NCBI RefSeq assembly: GCF_022682495.2
Contig: NC_071389.1
Location: 176,390,056 to 176,454,055 of the forward strand
Direction of reading: 5' to 3'
DNA: 64,000 nucleotides
DNA from: Desmodus rotundus
Lineage: Eukaryota > Chordata > Mammalia > Chiroptera > Phyllostomidae
The notes below the pieces were generated by a model. The model saw only the letters and a list, made by a program, of their open reading frames with translations, was not told the DNA's origin and ran no database searches. Both the position numbers and the translations under genes were made by a program. Shown here one piece after another: positions 11,766 through 22,835 of the stretch (within the stretch, counting starts at the first letter, position 1; every line of letters starts with the position of its first letter).

Positions 11766-12934
11766 ATTAACATTGCTGCCTATATCAGCATCTGAGGCCT
11801 CCCAAAAGTATCCCCTATCTCACCTCCCCACCACAAGATGTTTTTAATCAGTTGTATTTATTTCACGTGTTGAAAGCCTGCTAAATTCAGAGAACTGTCC
11901 TAAGTATTATGGGAGATAAAATATGTAATAACCCTATCCTTGGATTGTATCCCAAGGAAGTCAGATAGAATGTTTTGCTCAGAGGCTAGATTTTAATAGT
12001 CAGCTTTATTTATACCTCCCTTCATAGATGTTCTCAGACTTGATTTTTAGGGTCTGTGTTCCCCTAAGGGGAAAGGAAAGATAAAACTATATTGTTCAGC
12101 TGAACCCTAAGCCAGAAATTGTGCTTTGGTGACGTTTAAAAGCGTGTGAGCAGGTGCATCCGAATGTGTATGTGAGAGTGAAAAAGGGTTAAAGGTTATA
12201 ACCAGTTATAAACCAGTTTATATATATTATATATATAATGTATAATATTATTATAAATATATATTATAAACCAGTTTGGTGACATTAATAGGAAGAAAGC
12301 TGCACCTCCTTAGAATGTAGGAGGTGAATTACTAAACACGGGATCTTGAGCGAGACATCTGACCCCTCTGCAAACGGCAATCATAAAATCTCTCAAATCA
12401 AGGAAGACTCATTGAAGCCAATAAAATAACAGTCATAAATATTTCATAGAAGAAAATGTCAACCCTCCAGCAAAAGGTGATTGATGACTTCAACGTTAGC
12501 CAAAGTTTATCTGGATGAAGGTTGGAGGGCTGCTGCGTGAGAGGGGGAAGCTCTGTCGGGCCACAGAGCTTGGCAGGTAGTCCCTCCTGGCATAAAGTAG
12601 GAGCTCCCATGGCCTGCAGAGAGAGGAGGACAGAGGCCTGGGTTCTTCTCTGTCAAATGAAGAGGCCCAGCTTCTCCTCTGGTACTCCCAGCCTGCCTCT
12701 GGCCACTTTCCCCAGGGCCCCCCTCCCATTGTCTTTCTTCCTTGTCACTGTCATCTTCAGTAAGGCTTGCTAGGCTACTGGTTGGTCATCGTCTTCATCA
12801 TCATCATCTGCACATGAAGGTCCTTTAACAGGGATTAGTCACTGCGTTTGGGGTTCATATTTGAAGTTCTTATTCTTAGAATCTTAGCTTTTCTAACCCA
12901 TTAGTACATGACGATAATAAAAAAATTATTGAGG
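11766..12934. other. non-coding stretch between two MIRs
   Basis: Contains the AT-rich direct-repeat block at 12194-12277. The rest was not recognised. A short frame at 12522-12773 has no resemblance to a known protein. Confidence 0.5.
12194..12277. repeat. AT-rich block flanked by 14-bp direct repeats
   Basis: TTATAAACCAGTTT occurs at 12206-12219 and again at 12264-12277. The 44 bases between are TATATATTAT-type sequence. The decamer GGTTATAACC at 12194-12203 is its own reverse complement. Slippage or a local duplication followed by AT expansion is the simplest reading. Confidence 0.7.
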
Positions 12935-13130
12935 ATCTACCCCTTCGCTAAATACATTACATCTATTAAGCTCACTCCGTCGCCACAACAGTCCCATAAG
13001 AGGGGTCCTGTTATGATCCTCATTTTACTGATGAGGAAGCGGAGGTATTAGCTTGAGTAATCTACTTGAAGTCACATAGTAACTGCAAGACCCAGCTCTG
13101 ACAACCATGCTCTTAACCACACTCCTCTCG
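12935..13130 (-). mobile_element. MIR SINE, antisense
   Basis: Reverse-complement MIR core: 'ATCCTCATTTTACTGATGAGG', 'AAGCGGAGG', 'GAAGTCACATAGTAACTGC', 'TCTTAACCACACTCC'. Confidence 0.85.
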
Positions 13131-14539
13131 TTGCGAAGTTAGAACCAAGTATCAAAGTCCCTTTACCAGAAGGTCATCTTGAGATCATTTTGGGATTTGG
13201 ATGGTTTTCTGGAAAGATGAACCTTCCTGTCTTATCTATGAATGGGAGACCTGGAGTTGAAAACAAGAATGACGGCTTGGTGGGCACCCTGGTAGAAAGC
13301 GTGCTAGAACGCACTAGGGACTCTCCTCTGGCACCAGCTCACTGGGTGTCCTTGGGCAGGACCACCCCTTTGGGCCTCACCCTCTGAAATACAGGGTCTG
13401 GCACAAATAACATCCCTTTTTTATTACAAAACCATAAGCATGTAATTGTGTAACATAACAATATCACACTCAAGCACACCATATGACATTTTAGGTGAAA
13501 TGTTCAAATTAAAACTATAAATCATTACACCCCTATTATTGCCCTACCAACCACACTCAAGCAGGTGTTACTGCTGCCAGATTGTGTATAAGAAAATTGG
13601 AAACAATGCCCTTTAATCTCCCTTCAATTCAGCTGGAAAATGATGTGATTTGGGGGTCACATCATTCTCAAGAAGCCATGGAGGCCCCTCCTCCTGGAGG
13701 AAGGTTTTCAACAATCTCCTCTTCATCTCTTTGGTGTTCGGCTCCAAAACATAGAGTTGATATCTGTCATTAATCCTATGAAGATAGACAGAAATATGAG
13801 GAAAAGGAAGAAAGATCTCTAGAAGCCCCTTTCCCCCTTTTTTTTCTTTAACTTTTCCTTCTGGCAGCCAAATAACACATCTTGCCTCAGAGAGGCTTTC
13901 GTGGCGTATAATTTAAGGCCTATAAATAGATGACTGTTATTAACAAGCATGCACGCACCCTCACACACACATACATTTCCCCTCTATTCAGACATCAGCA
14001 GAAATGATGCAGATAGAAGAGAAGAGATAAGCCGTTCAAAATGGGAGGCACCTTTTCCTCTCCACCAGCTGGATGGCTGCATCTGTTTCTTCCTCTGCCT
14101 TTTGCTCTCAGCTCATTCTGTTCTTCCAGGTTTTATCTCCATCTCCACTCCTTCCATGCTGTTAAACCCCACCCTCCACGCTCTCACAGAGCTCTTTGCT
14201 GCAATGCTCGACTCTCCCCTCTAATCTTTATGCCTGAGTCTTTTCCTCATTAATGACCAGACCCTGCACCCCTTTCCAAAGTCACTTTAAAACCTTATCA
14301 GTCTTCCCTAAAATTCCAGCCGACACAGGACACACAGGTATGGATATAACCCCACCGGGAGAAAGAACTAGAAGGTAAGGGTTATAGAGGTTCATATCAA
14401 AAAGGAGCTACATCAAGAAACATAAAAGACAGGGCTGACAATAAAATCCGCATGCCAGCTACTATTTATTATAGAAAATGTAAAAGATGCTCAGGTCTGG
14501 TGGGATAATATAAGGAGATGGGATCATTGATGGTTAATA
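13131..14539. other. non-coding stretch, nothing firmly recognised
   Basis: Includes a T-rich run near 13830-13850 and a short CA-rich segment near 13945-13970. A CT-rich part near 14080-14250 is vaguely like sense L2. No coding evidence. Confidence 0.5.
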
Positions 14540-14760
14540 TATTGGAACGGACACTTATGTGGCATAACAAGGATTCCAAGGAGCTTTTAAGTACATTATT
14601 TCAATTGATCCTCAAACCAATAAACTAGAGGACAGAGGGCCATGGAGAGTGAGCAAGTTTGTCCTCTTCCCTAAGATACCACAGCCAGTGATGGCAAATC
14701 AAGGGCCAACACCTGGGATTGCCTGACCCTCGGGGAGTATTCAGGTGTATGTCTTATCAC
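14540..14760 (-). mobile_element. MIR SINE, antisense, diverged
   Basis: Order fits antisense MIR: 'CATTATTTCAATTGATCCTCA', a degraded 'AGAGGACAGAGGGCC' in place of GAGGAAACTGAGG, then 'AAGATACCACAGCCAGTGATGGC'. Confidence 0.65.
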
Positions 14761-15294
14761 CACGTTATACTCATCACAATGATTTATGACGGTCTGTTAA
14801 CACTTGACTTTCTCCTCCAGTCTTCTGTGGTTGTGTTTTCTGTGCTCAAAAAATGACACAGGGAAGGAGGGCGATAAACATTTATTTGGAGGAGGAGGAG
14901 GAGGAGGAAAGGAAAGAATGGATGCATGCATGCATCTTCCCCCAAAAGCCAGTGTTAAATTCAGTGGTGAACAAGATGGAGTTTGACTGACTTGGGACAC
15001 CTTGTCTCCTCACCTCACTCCATCCTGTTTGCTTACGGGCCACCTACTACAGCAGCAGAACTGCACCCACACTCCCCATCCAACCTCCACGGCCCCGGTC
15101 CCTTAAACTCCCTCTGGCCCCCCCAGACAACCTCGGTTCATTCACACGGCGTCTCCAACACCGGCTGCCTTCTGTCCTGCGTTGTGATCAGGCCCTGCCC
15201 TGTCTTTCCTGCTACCACAGACTTTAAGCTTCTTAAGCAGCCATGTCTTCTTAAATTAGTAATGAATTCCCCATTCATTAATTACAGGAGGGGG
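14761..15294. other. non-coding stretch with a GGA repeat
   Basis: Holds a (GGA)n run at 14888-14908 and 'GCATGCATGCAT' just after it. The part near 15140-15260 resembles sense L2 ('ACAGACTTTAAGCTTCTTAAG') but is too short to call. Confidence 0.5.
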
Positions 15295-15440
15295 GAACTA
15301 ATATGAACTGAAGGTCTACTGTATGCCAAACAGTTTTGGAACCTTAAGAGATTTATACTTTAATCTTTATTTTATTGATAAGGAAACTGAGGCTCCAAGA
15401 ACTTAGATAACTTATCACAACATAGAATAGGAGGTTAAAA
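15295..15440 (-). mobile_element. MIR SINE, antisense
   Basis: Contains 'TTATTTTATTGATAAGGAAACTGAGG' and 'CCAAGAACTTAGATAACTTATCACAACATAG', the antisense MIR core with moderate divergence. Confidence 0.75.
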
Positions 15441-16129
15441 CATATTTCCTTAATTAAGGAAGAAAAGATGCTGCAGTAGTAAGTGATTGTTCTGGGATTC
15501 CAGGCCAAGCCTTTCTGATTCGACAGCCCAAGATTTCTCCAGTAAATTAGCATCTTCCAATTCTAACTCTGGTGGGAATATCCAGACAACATGAAGGACT
15601 TATGAAATCAATGAATTGAAAAATCATAATAATAATTCTTTGAAACTATTTTAATCTTTTCTTTCAGAGAATATAAGGAATAATGTGCATAATGCTTATC
15701 CCTAATGCAGTTTTATTTACACACAAGGGGGCCTGTTATTAGTTCCATTCTTCAGGCTCTTACGTAAAGCAATTCCCTGTGTGACCCATGGCCACCAAGT
15801 GAGTGAGGATGGCTCTGGGGGTGAGAGGCTCGTTCCCCCACCAGGTGCATGTACCCTGGTCCTTTCACTAGCCCAATGAATAAGGTTTTCTTTGATTTTT
15901 AAAATATACTAGTTTTCATGTCTCCAAAAGGAGACCGGGGAATCAGCTGGCACATGGTATCAGTCAATGCTTCTCCACGTTGCCCATGAGGACTGGAAGG
16001 GTCCTGGAGCTCTGTCACGTCCTCAGGAGCCTGCTGAGCAGGCAAACAAAGATTGATTATTCCCTCTCTATTTTGATATTAACTCTGCTCTCATTCTCAC
16101 TCCCCCTCTCTTCCTGTTTGTTCTCCCTC
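15441..16129. other. non-coding stretch, nothing recognised
   Basis: No coding frame, RNA gene or repeat family could be supported in this stretch. Confidence 0.5.
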
Positions 16130-16325
16130 ATGCCCCGGTAATCCCTGCTGGTCCTGCAAGGCCCAGGATGCCTAACCTCCTCCAGAAAACTGCCTCTGAC
16201 TGTACCTACCTCCTTCATTGCTGTCTTCTCTGAATCTCAGTTTCCCTCGTGGTCAAGCCTTTTTCATTGCCTCACATGTTTTTGATTGTTTGCCAACTAG
16301 ATTTTCAACATCTTTAAGATATGAA
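16130..16325 (+). mobile_element. L2 LINE 3' fragment
   Basis: L2-like order: 'CTCCTCCAGAAAACTGCCTCTGA', 'CTTCATTGCTGTCTTCTCTG', 'CATTGCCTCACATG' and 'GCCAACTAGATTTTCAACATC' (compare CCAACTAGACTGTAAGCTCC). The terminal 'tgcctggcacatag' part is missing. Confidence 0.55.
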
Positions 16326-17859
16326 TCTAAACACTAGAGACACAGTAAGTGAAGCAAAAATAAATTTCTATCCCTCGAAAACTGGAAATATACTAATGCT
16401 CCATATGATAAACAAACTGCTATTAATAGATTAATCTAAGCCTGCATTAATCTAAATTAACAAGAAAGAACTCTTCATTACTCAAACTTAACAGACAGCA
16501 GAGACTTTGGGGTTCCTGCCAACTGGCCAATGTGTCTTCGAAAGCACCCAGTGGTGACAGGAGGTCCGGCCTAAGGAGGACTGTGATCCCACGCCAGGAG
16601 TAGTGACCTGCACAGCTTCGGACGCCACGAGGGAGTGGAGCCGGAGGCTGACTCAGAGTCGCCACTACCTGCAGGGTCCTGGGCAGCACGCTGTCTGAAT
16701 CGCATCCCAGCAAATGTAGGCCCCTGCAGAACCAGGCAGGAACCTCCTCTCTCCCTACCATCTGCCCGATGCCCCATGTCTGGTCCTCACTCTAGAAAAG
16801 CTGTCACTTGGTTGGGGCAGGGCAGGGGGCTGTGTTCCCACACATGGGGTTATGCACTCTGCCGAGCACCAGGGAAGGCGCTGTATTTGGAGACTGGAGC
16901 TCTGACATCTTTTCCTCAAGGCTGGGGTACATTGTATCTATGCCCCACCTGCACACCCCCTCCCCCCCGGCCAGTCTTCCTGTTGTTCAGATTGTGTTGG
17001 ACTCCAGTGGCCCATGGCATTACACAGTTACAAGCCTAAGCTGCCCTCTTGGGTATTTGAATTTTAATGTAGGAAATTATGTATTGGCTAAAAATAACAT
17101 TTTAATCAAATGTCCTCTAGAACCAAACCACAGTGGGGCTATAACATTACAAAGGAAAAGACAGGAAGTCAAGATCTAGAATTCAAAGTCAGTTAGAACC
17201 TCCTGGCTTCCAGTTTTCAAAGCTGTGGGGAATTCCTGTCACCGTGTGTCTTATAACAAGACTGTCAGATGGAAGCAGAGACGTCTTCAAAACTGTTCTT
17301 CAGGCTAACAAAAGCTTTCCTTGGGAACTGTCATTTTCGTACCTGCTTTCACGTGGATGAAATTACGTATGTCAAATTAACTGCCAAGGCCAGCAGGGAT
17401 TAGGGAGTTTATAGATAATTCCTATTTCTGTTCTTAAGCGAATATCTTCTTTTCCCCCTCTCTCTGCCTGTATATGTGTATAATTCAGAAGATAACTATT
17501 GAGGCTAGAAAATTTAGCAATTGTGCCTCTATCTCTTCTTTTGTTTTTTGTTTTCATAGCTAATGTTTAAAAATACTCTTTTGAAATGCTAAGAGACTCT
17601 GAAATATTTAATAAACAAACTATTAAACCTAAACTGTTAGGTTGAAAACCTAAGTGTCAAACAACAAAGAAACAATGTAGCGTTTTGTCATTTGGTAGAC
17701 AACATAGAGCTACTTGTAGGAAACAAAAAAGTACAAAATCAGCTCTGCCTCACAATAGATCTACCAGCAGATCCTACGAAAGGGATCACAGCAGTAAACT
17801 ACAAAAACAGTTTCCTTGTTTGAGACAAGCTGGTTTCAGTCTGAAACACCTTTCCTAGA
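16326..17859. other. non-coding stretch, no recognised gene
   Basis: Overlapping frames at 16447-17179 (up to 134 codons) occur on both strands in the same DNA and match nothing known. No RNA or repeat family recognised. Confidence 0.5.
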
Positions 17860-18050
17860 CACTAATCTCTTTTCATGCTGTAATCGTGGAGACAGGCGGA
17901 AGTTGTCCCCACTATGTAGGTGAGAGAACATGAGTCTCAGAGAGATTCGATAACTCGGCTAAAGCCACACAGCTTAACAATGATCAAGCCAGTGCTAAAA
18001 CCACATCTTTTTACACCAAGCTCAGTGCTGTTTTCACAACACCACGCTGC
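17860..18050 (-). mobile_element. MIR SINE, antisense
   Basis: Antisense MIR features: 'CCACTATGTAGGTGAGAGAAC', 'GAGTCTCAGAGAGATTCGATAAC', 'AAAGCCACACAGCTTAACAATG', 'GCCAGTGCTAAAACCACATC', ending 'CACAACACCACGCTGC'. Confidence 0.8.
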
Positions 18051-18232
18051 AGGTAGAAGGCATTACACACCTCCATTGTCCTTCGTTTCTGGGTAAATCT
18101 AGGGAATGTCTCAAGTGGCCCTTTTTTCTGGCTCTCTCAGCCTCTATCACACTTACTGAATTAACACTATAGTGTTCTGTGGGCAACAGCTGTATCAATC
18201 AGGACCTTGTTTTAAAAAAAAAAAAAAAAGAT

Positions 18233-18412
18233 GCCCTGGCTGGTGTGGCTCAGTAGATTGAGTGCCAGCCTGTGAACTTAAAGGTCGCCAGTTCGATGAC
18301 CAGTCAGGGCTCATGCCTGGGTTGCGGGCACTTGAGAGGCAACCACACATTGATGTTTCTCTCCCTCCCTTTCCCTCTCTAAAAATAAATGAATAAAATC
18401 TTTAAAAAACAA
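18233..18412 (+). mobile_element. VES SINE (tRNA-derived, bat-specific)
   Basis: Begins GCCCTGGCTGGTGTGGCTCAG, the hallmark start of chiropteran VES SINEs. The pol III A-box-like segment TGGCTCAGTAGATTGAG is at 18246-18262 and the B-box-like AGTTCGATGAC at 18290-18300. Next come 'CATGCCTGGGTTGCGGGC', 'GAGAGGCAACCACACATTGATG', a CTCTCCCTCCC tract and the AATAAATGAATAAAATC tail. An A-run (about 18213-18229) sits immediately upstream and the downstream flank is also A-rich, so the target duplication cannot be separated from the tail. This element is the strongest lineage marker in the window. Confidence 0.92.
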
Positions 18413-19069
18413 CAACAAAAAGAAAACTTGCAGCTAAGAATGTCAAAGCAATTTTACCCAAGGAAAAACCCAGGCCCTGAGGGGCTCAACACTTTGTCAG
18501 TCCCTGTGGTAATGCTACAGCTGAGGGTCTCTCTTCTTCCTCCAGGGGGTCCCGGAGCAGGGTCCGCAGCCCGTGGCAGGGGTTGTGCTTCAGCCACAGC
18601 AGAACCATCCAGCAAAACCCCTTGTATGGGCGTCTGTTCTCCTCAAACCAAATGAAATATTTGTGAAAAGTTTAAAAATGGAAAAATGCTATATAAATGT
18701 AAAGCATTATTGCCACCTTCATATTTTGTGGGCCTCAACAGAAATGCTTTCTGTTTCTCTCTCTCTCCCGCATCCTGCCTTCTCTATTTGCTGCTCCAAC
18801 ACCTGTTTTGTGTATAGTAAAAACATGCCACTATTATTATGGATATTCACACCTTCAGGATATTCCTTCTAGGACTACTGTCAGGGGCTCTTAAAGCTGA
18901 AAAGATTTTATTTAATTAGTGCATAATTGTGGCATGCCAAAAATGCTTGGAGTTCACAGGGTAAACCTTGTTTTAAGACTGACCCTACCTATGCACTCAG
19001 CATCACTCAAAATGTCCAGAACTGTTAGTGTTTCTACAGTACAGCTGTTCTCTCTCACTTACCGACTTG
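18413..19069. other. non-coding stretch after the VES SINE
   Basis: An apparent frame at 18389-18655 starts inside the SINE tail and runs into unique DNA, so it is not a gene. Nothing else recognised. Confidence 0.5.
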
Positions 19070-19365
19070 CTGTTCCTTCCCCCGGACTATCCTTCAGCAC
19101 TCCACATTTGTTTGGCCATTGTCCTCTACAGCAGAGCTCAGGAGTCACCTCTTCTGGGAAGATGCCTCCACCGAAGACCCTCCCCCTCACTCCATCCCCA
19201 CCCTGAGACTAACCCACCTCTGCAGTGATCATCGCTGCCCTCCCGTGTCTCCTGTCTGTGTGTCTCTGAAGCCCGCACAGTATTGGGTTCTGTGTCTCAG
19301 CACCTAGCACAGTGCCTGGCACACTGGTGGTGCTCAGTCCGTGTTTGTTAAGTAAATATTTGGTG
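19070..19365 (+). mobile_element. L2 LINE 3' end
   Basis: Sense L2 3' end: 'CAGCACTCCACATTTG', 'TCAGGAGTCACCTCTTCTGGGAAG', 'CTCAGCACCTAGCACAGTGCCTGGCACAC' and the terminal 'TGCTCAGTCCGTGTTTGTTAAG'. Confidence 0.8.
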
Positions 19366-20589
19366 CCAAGAGTAGTTGCAAGAGAGGCTGGAACAATAAA
19401 CGAAAAAGCCTGGTCAAGTCGTTCTGTCCAAAAGTCTTAGACTCTGGGTGTCCTCAGCTCCCAAGTGGGTAGGCCTGAGTATTTCCCATGCGTTCCTTAC
19501 CAGGAAGTTTAGCCAGGCCATTCAGCAACTTCTGTGGGTCAAGTATCCACCACGGCTATCAGTAAATGGAAACTGCCATTCAGTGATGATACTTTTATCT
19601 TCCCCCCTTATTTTAAATGTGGTGATGCATGGGTACATATACAGAAAAACACCAAAACACGTTTATACAGTTTAACAAGCAAATGAATACAGTAAGGAGA
19701 ACACCTTCAGGTCCACCACCCAGGACAAGAAAAGGAAGACTGCTAGCATTGCAGACGGCCCTGAGGGCCCTTCCTAGTGACAACTTTGCCCTTTCTTCTT
19801 AGAGGTCACCTCCATGCTGACTTTTTTCATCATAATTCCTTTGTCTTTTCTGTGTGGTTTCACCACTCATGTCTGCAAACTCTAAACAAGACAGTTTTGC
19901 TTCTTGTTTTTGATGTTTGTATCAATGGAACCATTCTGTGTGCTCGCACTTGGCCTTGGGTTTGTGGGACTCATCCACGTACTTTACTTGCATGTATAGA
20001 GCGCTGTATAGTATTCCACGGTTTGAACAACAGAGTCATCAGCTGCTCTGTTGCCGATGGGTGTTTGGCTTGTATCGAAGTTGTAGTTATCACAAACAGC
20101 GCTGCTACGAACGTTCTTGTGTTACTGGCTGCACATGCAAACAAAATTTACTAGGGCATGTATATTTCTGGGTAATGTATTACATAATGCCCAACCGATT
20201 TCCGAGTGCTTACACCAACGTACCTGCTCACCCACAGCAGGAGGCGATCCGAGGTTTGTCACCTCTTCATTGTCCGACTCTCCGACCTTTCACCCGTCAC
20301 CTGGGTTCGGAAGGGATCCCGTTGTCCTCGTACCTGTTCTCACTGATTGGTAATCTTACATTTAGTCATAGTCATATTTCCTTTTTGTGAAATATCTGTT
20401 TAAGCCTTTTACCCATTTTTTCTATTGGGTTCTCTGCGTTTTTCTTAGTGATTTGGGAGAATTCTTTAAATATTTAGAATATCAGTCTGTTGTTTGTTAT
20501 GTACATTGCAAATATTTCCTCCTTCTCTGCTTTACACTTTTACCATTTTCATGTAGTCATTTGATCAGCAGAATGTCTTCATTTTGATG

Positions 20590-20985
20590 CAGAAAAAATG
20601 TATTAAAATGGTTTGGGTAGGTAGTGTTCCTCCATCTCATGGAGGAAACCCCCAAAGATCATGGCAAAGATCTTTTCTTACTGATTTTTCCTTCCACCTT
20701 TAGCTTTTTAATTGCTGAAATGAACTCTCTTAGCATGGTATGAAGTGAAGGTCCAACTTCACTTTCTTCCTCATGAATACTTAATTGTCCTAAAAATTTA
20801 TTTAAGAATCTTTTTAAGTGCTTTCCCCACTGGCCTGGCTCTCTGGCAGAGCCAGTGAGCTCTTCTCCGAGAGTCTTGGGCAGTCTCATTAGCCTTTGTG
20901 TAGCCATGTAAAATGTAAAGTCAGCCGCCACATTTAAAGAGTGAAAAAAGAACAAATTCATAACGCTTTGCTTCTGTTTGCATTA
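20590..20985 (-). other. unidentified insert within L1, with a 100-codon minus-strand open frame
   Basis: L1 sequence is recognisable up to 'TGTCTTCATTTTGATGCAG' on the left and again from 'TTGAGGATGAGTGACATC' on the right. The roughly 395 bases between do not fit L1. On the minus strand, 20961 down to 20659 is open for 100 codons with a soluble, lysine-rich, non-repetitive composition, including KKLKVEGKISKK near its end and GKHLKRFLNKFLGQLS in the middle. I do not recognise the protein. It could be a fragment of a processed retrocopy, an older unnamed repeat, or a chance frame. There is no obvious poly(A) at its 3' (left) end beyond a short A-run, and no target duplication was seen. Confidence 0.45.
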
Positions 20986-22527
20986 AATTTATAATAATTT
21001 GAGGATGAGTGACATCTATTCTGATGCATAAACTTGGTGTATCTCACCACTTATTTAGCTTTCTTTTTTGTCCAATGTCAAAAATATTTTGTTAGCTTTA
21101 TCTCCAAGGATATCATCTTGTTTTTATGTGTTTTATGCTATTATAAATGGCAGCTCTTTTATTTCATTTTCAATCTGTTGCTTGATTATATGAATTAGGT
21201 TTATTGTTTTAAGCATTGAGTGTGGGTACTACAGCCATGTCAGGCCATCATAATTATTATAATAATTTCCCTATGAATTCCTTTGAATTTTCTGCACATA
21301 ATTATATCATCTGGATAGTGACAGTTATTTTCCCCTACTTTTCAATCCTTATACCTTTTATTTCTTTTTACTGGTTTGTTGAGCTAGTAAGGAACTCCAG
21401 GACATGGCTGAATAGAAGTAGCAATAATGGGAATTCTTGTCTTGTTCCAAATTTCCAAAGGAGAACTCTCAACGTTTCAACATTTAGGGTGATGTTTGCA
21501 ATAAGATTGTAATAGATACCCTTCATAAAATTAAGGAAATTTTATTCTATTCCTATTTTGATGAGTTTTGTCGTGAATGAATATTGACTTTTGCCAAATA
21601 CTTTCTTTACATCTCCATGATAATCACATCTTTTTTTCTCATCTTTTGTCTCTATGCAGTGAATTGCGTGAATTGTTTTCCCACAGTTGCACTAACCTCG
21701 TACTCCTAAGATAAACCCCAATTAGTCGTGATGTACTTTTTATGTATACTGGTGGACTGGGCGCACTAACCGTAGTTTACGTTTGGCATTGACGTTCATG
21801 AGTGAGGTTGGGCCCTAATTCTCCCTTTTCTTTTCGCCTTTGTTGAGTGTCGGAATCAAGATTGCAGATAGTGTCATAAAGCACAATGGAAGGTTTGCCC
21901 TTTTATTCTGTTGTCTGAAAGAATGAATATAAATTAGAAATGTTTCTCCCTTGAACATTTACAGGACTTATTGGTAAAGCCATCTGGGCCTAGAGAGTTC
22001 TGGATAAAAAGTTTTGGTTTGTTTTTACTAGTTAAAGTAAAGTTCAAAATTCTTATTCCTTCTGGAGAAGGAATTTGTATGGTTCTGCAGGAATATATAA
22101 ATAAAATATACATATTTACTTATATATTATATATATATTTGTATTTATTTTCAAACATACTGACATTGAGTTTTTCATATATCCTATTATTATCTTGTTA
22201 ATGTGTACTGTAGTATGAGTAATGCGCATTTTTTATTCCAGATGTTATTTGTTTTTTTCTTTACTTTCTTGATCAGTCTCACCAAAGTGCTGCCAATTTT
22301 ATTTACATTTCAGATAACCAACTTTTGATTTTGTTCATTCACTTTATTATATTTCGATTTTGTACAATATTTTTCTATTCCATTAGATTGTCTTCTTAAT
22401 TTCATTCTTCAGCTTTTCTTTGGTTTTATATTGCTTTGTTTCTCCTAGCTTCTGAAATTGAAATTTCCAGCCTTTGTTTTTTCTTAATCCATCCATTTGA
22501 AGCCATAAATTTCCCTCCTCATAATGT

Positions 22528-22835
22528 TGGTGTTCTGGTGAAAGAAAGAGAGAAAGAGAGAGAGCGAGAGAGGGAGAGAAGGAAAGAAAAGAAGGAAAGG
22601 GAGGGAGGGAGGGACTAAAGAAAGAAAGGAGAGGGAGGAAAAAGATAAAGAAAAATAAAGTCTTTGTATGTAGTATTCCAGTTTCATACATGTGTATTGA
22701 AAGTACTTCACTATGACTGATTTCAAGGTGCTATTGGGTTAAGCATCAGCTGAAAATTTTCCTGAATATTTCAGTCAGTTCTGTGAGCAAGTACAAGCCA
22801 AGTCCAGCACACCACTGACTAATGTCTCAATGTTT
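22528..22835. other. insert within L1 carrying a purine microsatellite
   Basis: Antisense L1 ('AAATTTCCCTCCTCATAATG') stops at about 22528 and resumes at about 22836 ('AGTTCAAAATATGTTCTGG' follows shortly). The segment between starts with the GA-rich run and continues with about 170 bases of unrecognised sequence. The run next to unique sequence suggests the tail of a retroposed copy lying on the minus strand, but the body is not identified. Confidence 0.4.
22541..22660. repeat. (GAAA/GA/GGGA)n purine-rich simple repeat
   Basis: About 120 bases almost entirely purine on the plus strand, changing from AAAGAAAGAG to GAGAGAGC, AAGGAAAG and GGGAGGGAGGG. Confidence 0.85.

Noticed and set aside
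18233..18310. tRNA gene
   Set aside because: A- and B-box-like motifs belong to a VES SINE head; the sequence continues into a SINE body and A-rich tail and does not fold as a mature tRNA.
19917..20390. 157-codon plus-strand open frame
   Set aside because: It is the opposite strand of an L1 3' region.
22541..22660. Arginine/lysine/glutamate-rich coding frame through the GA run
   Set aside because: Pure product of a purine microsatellite.
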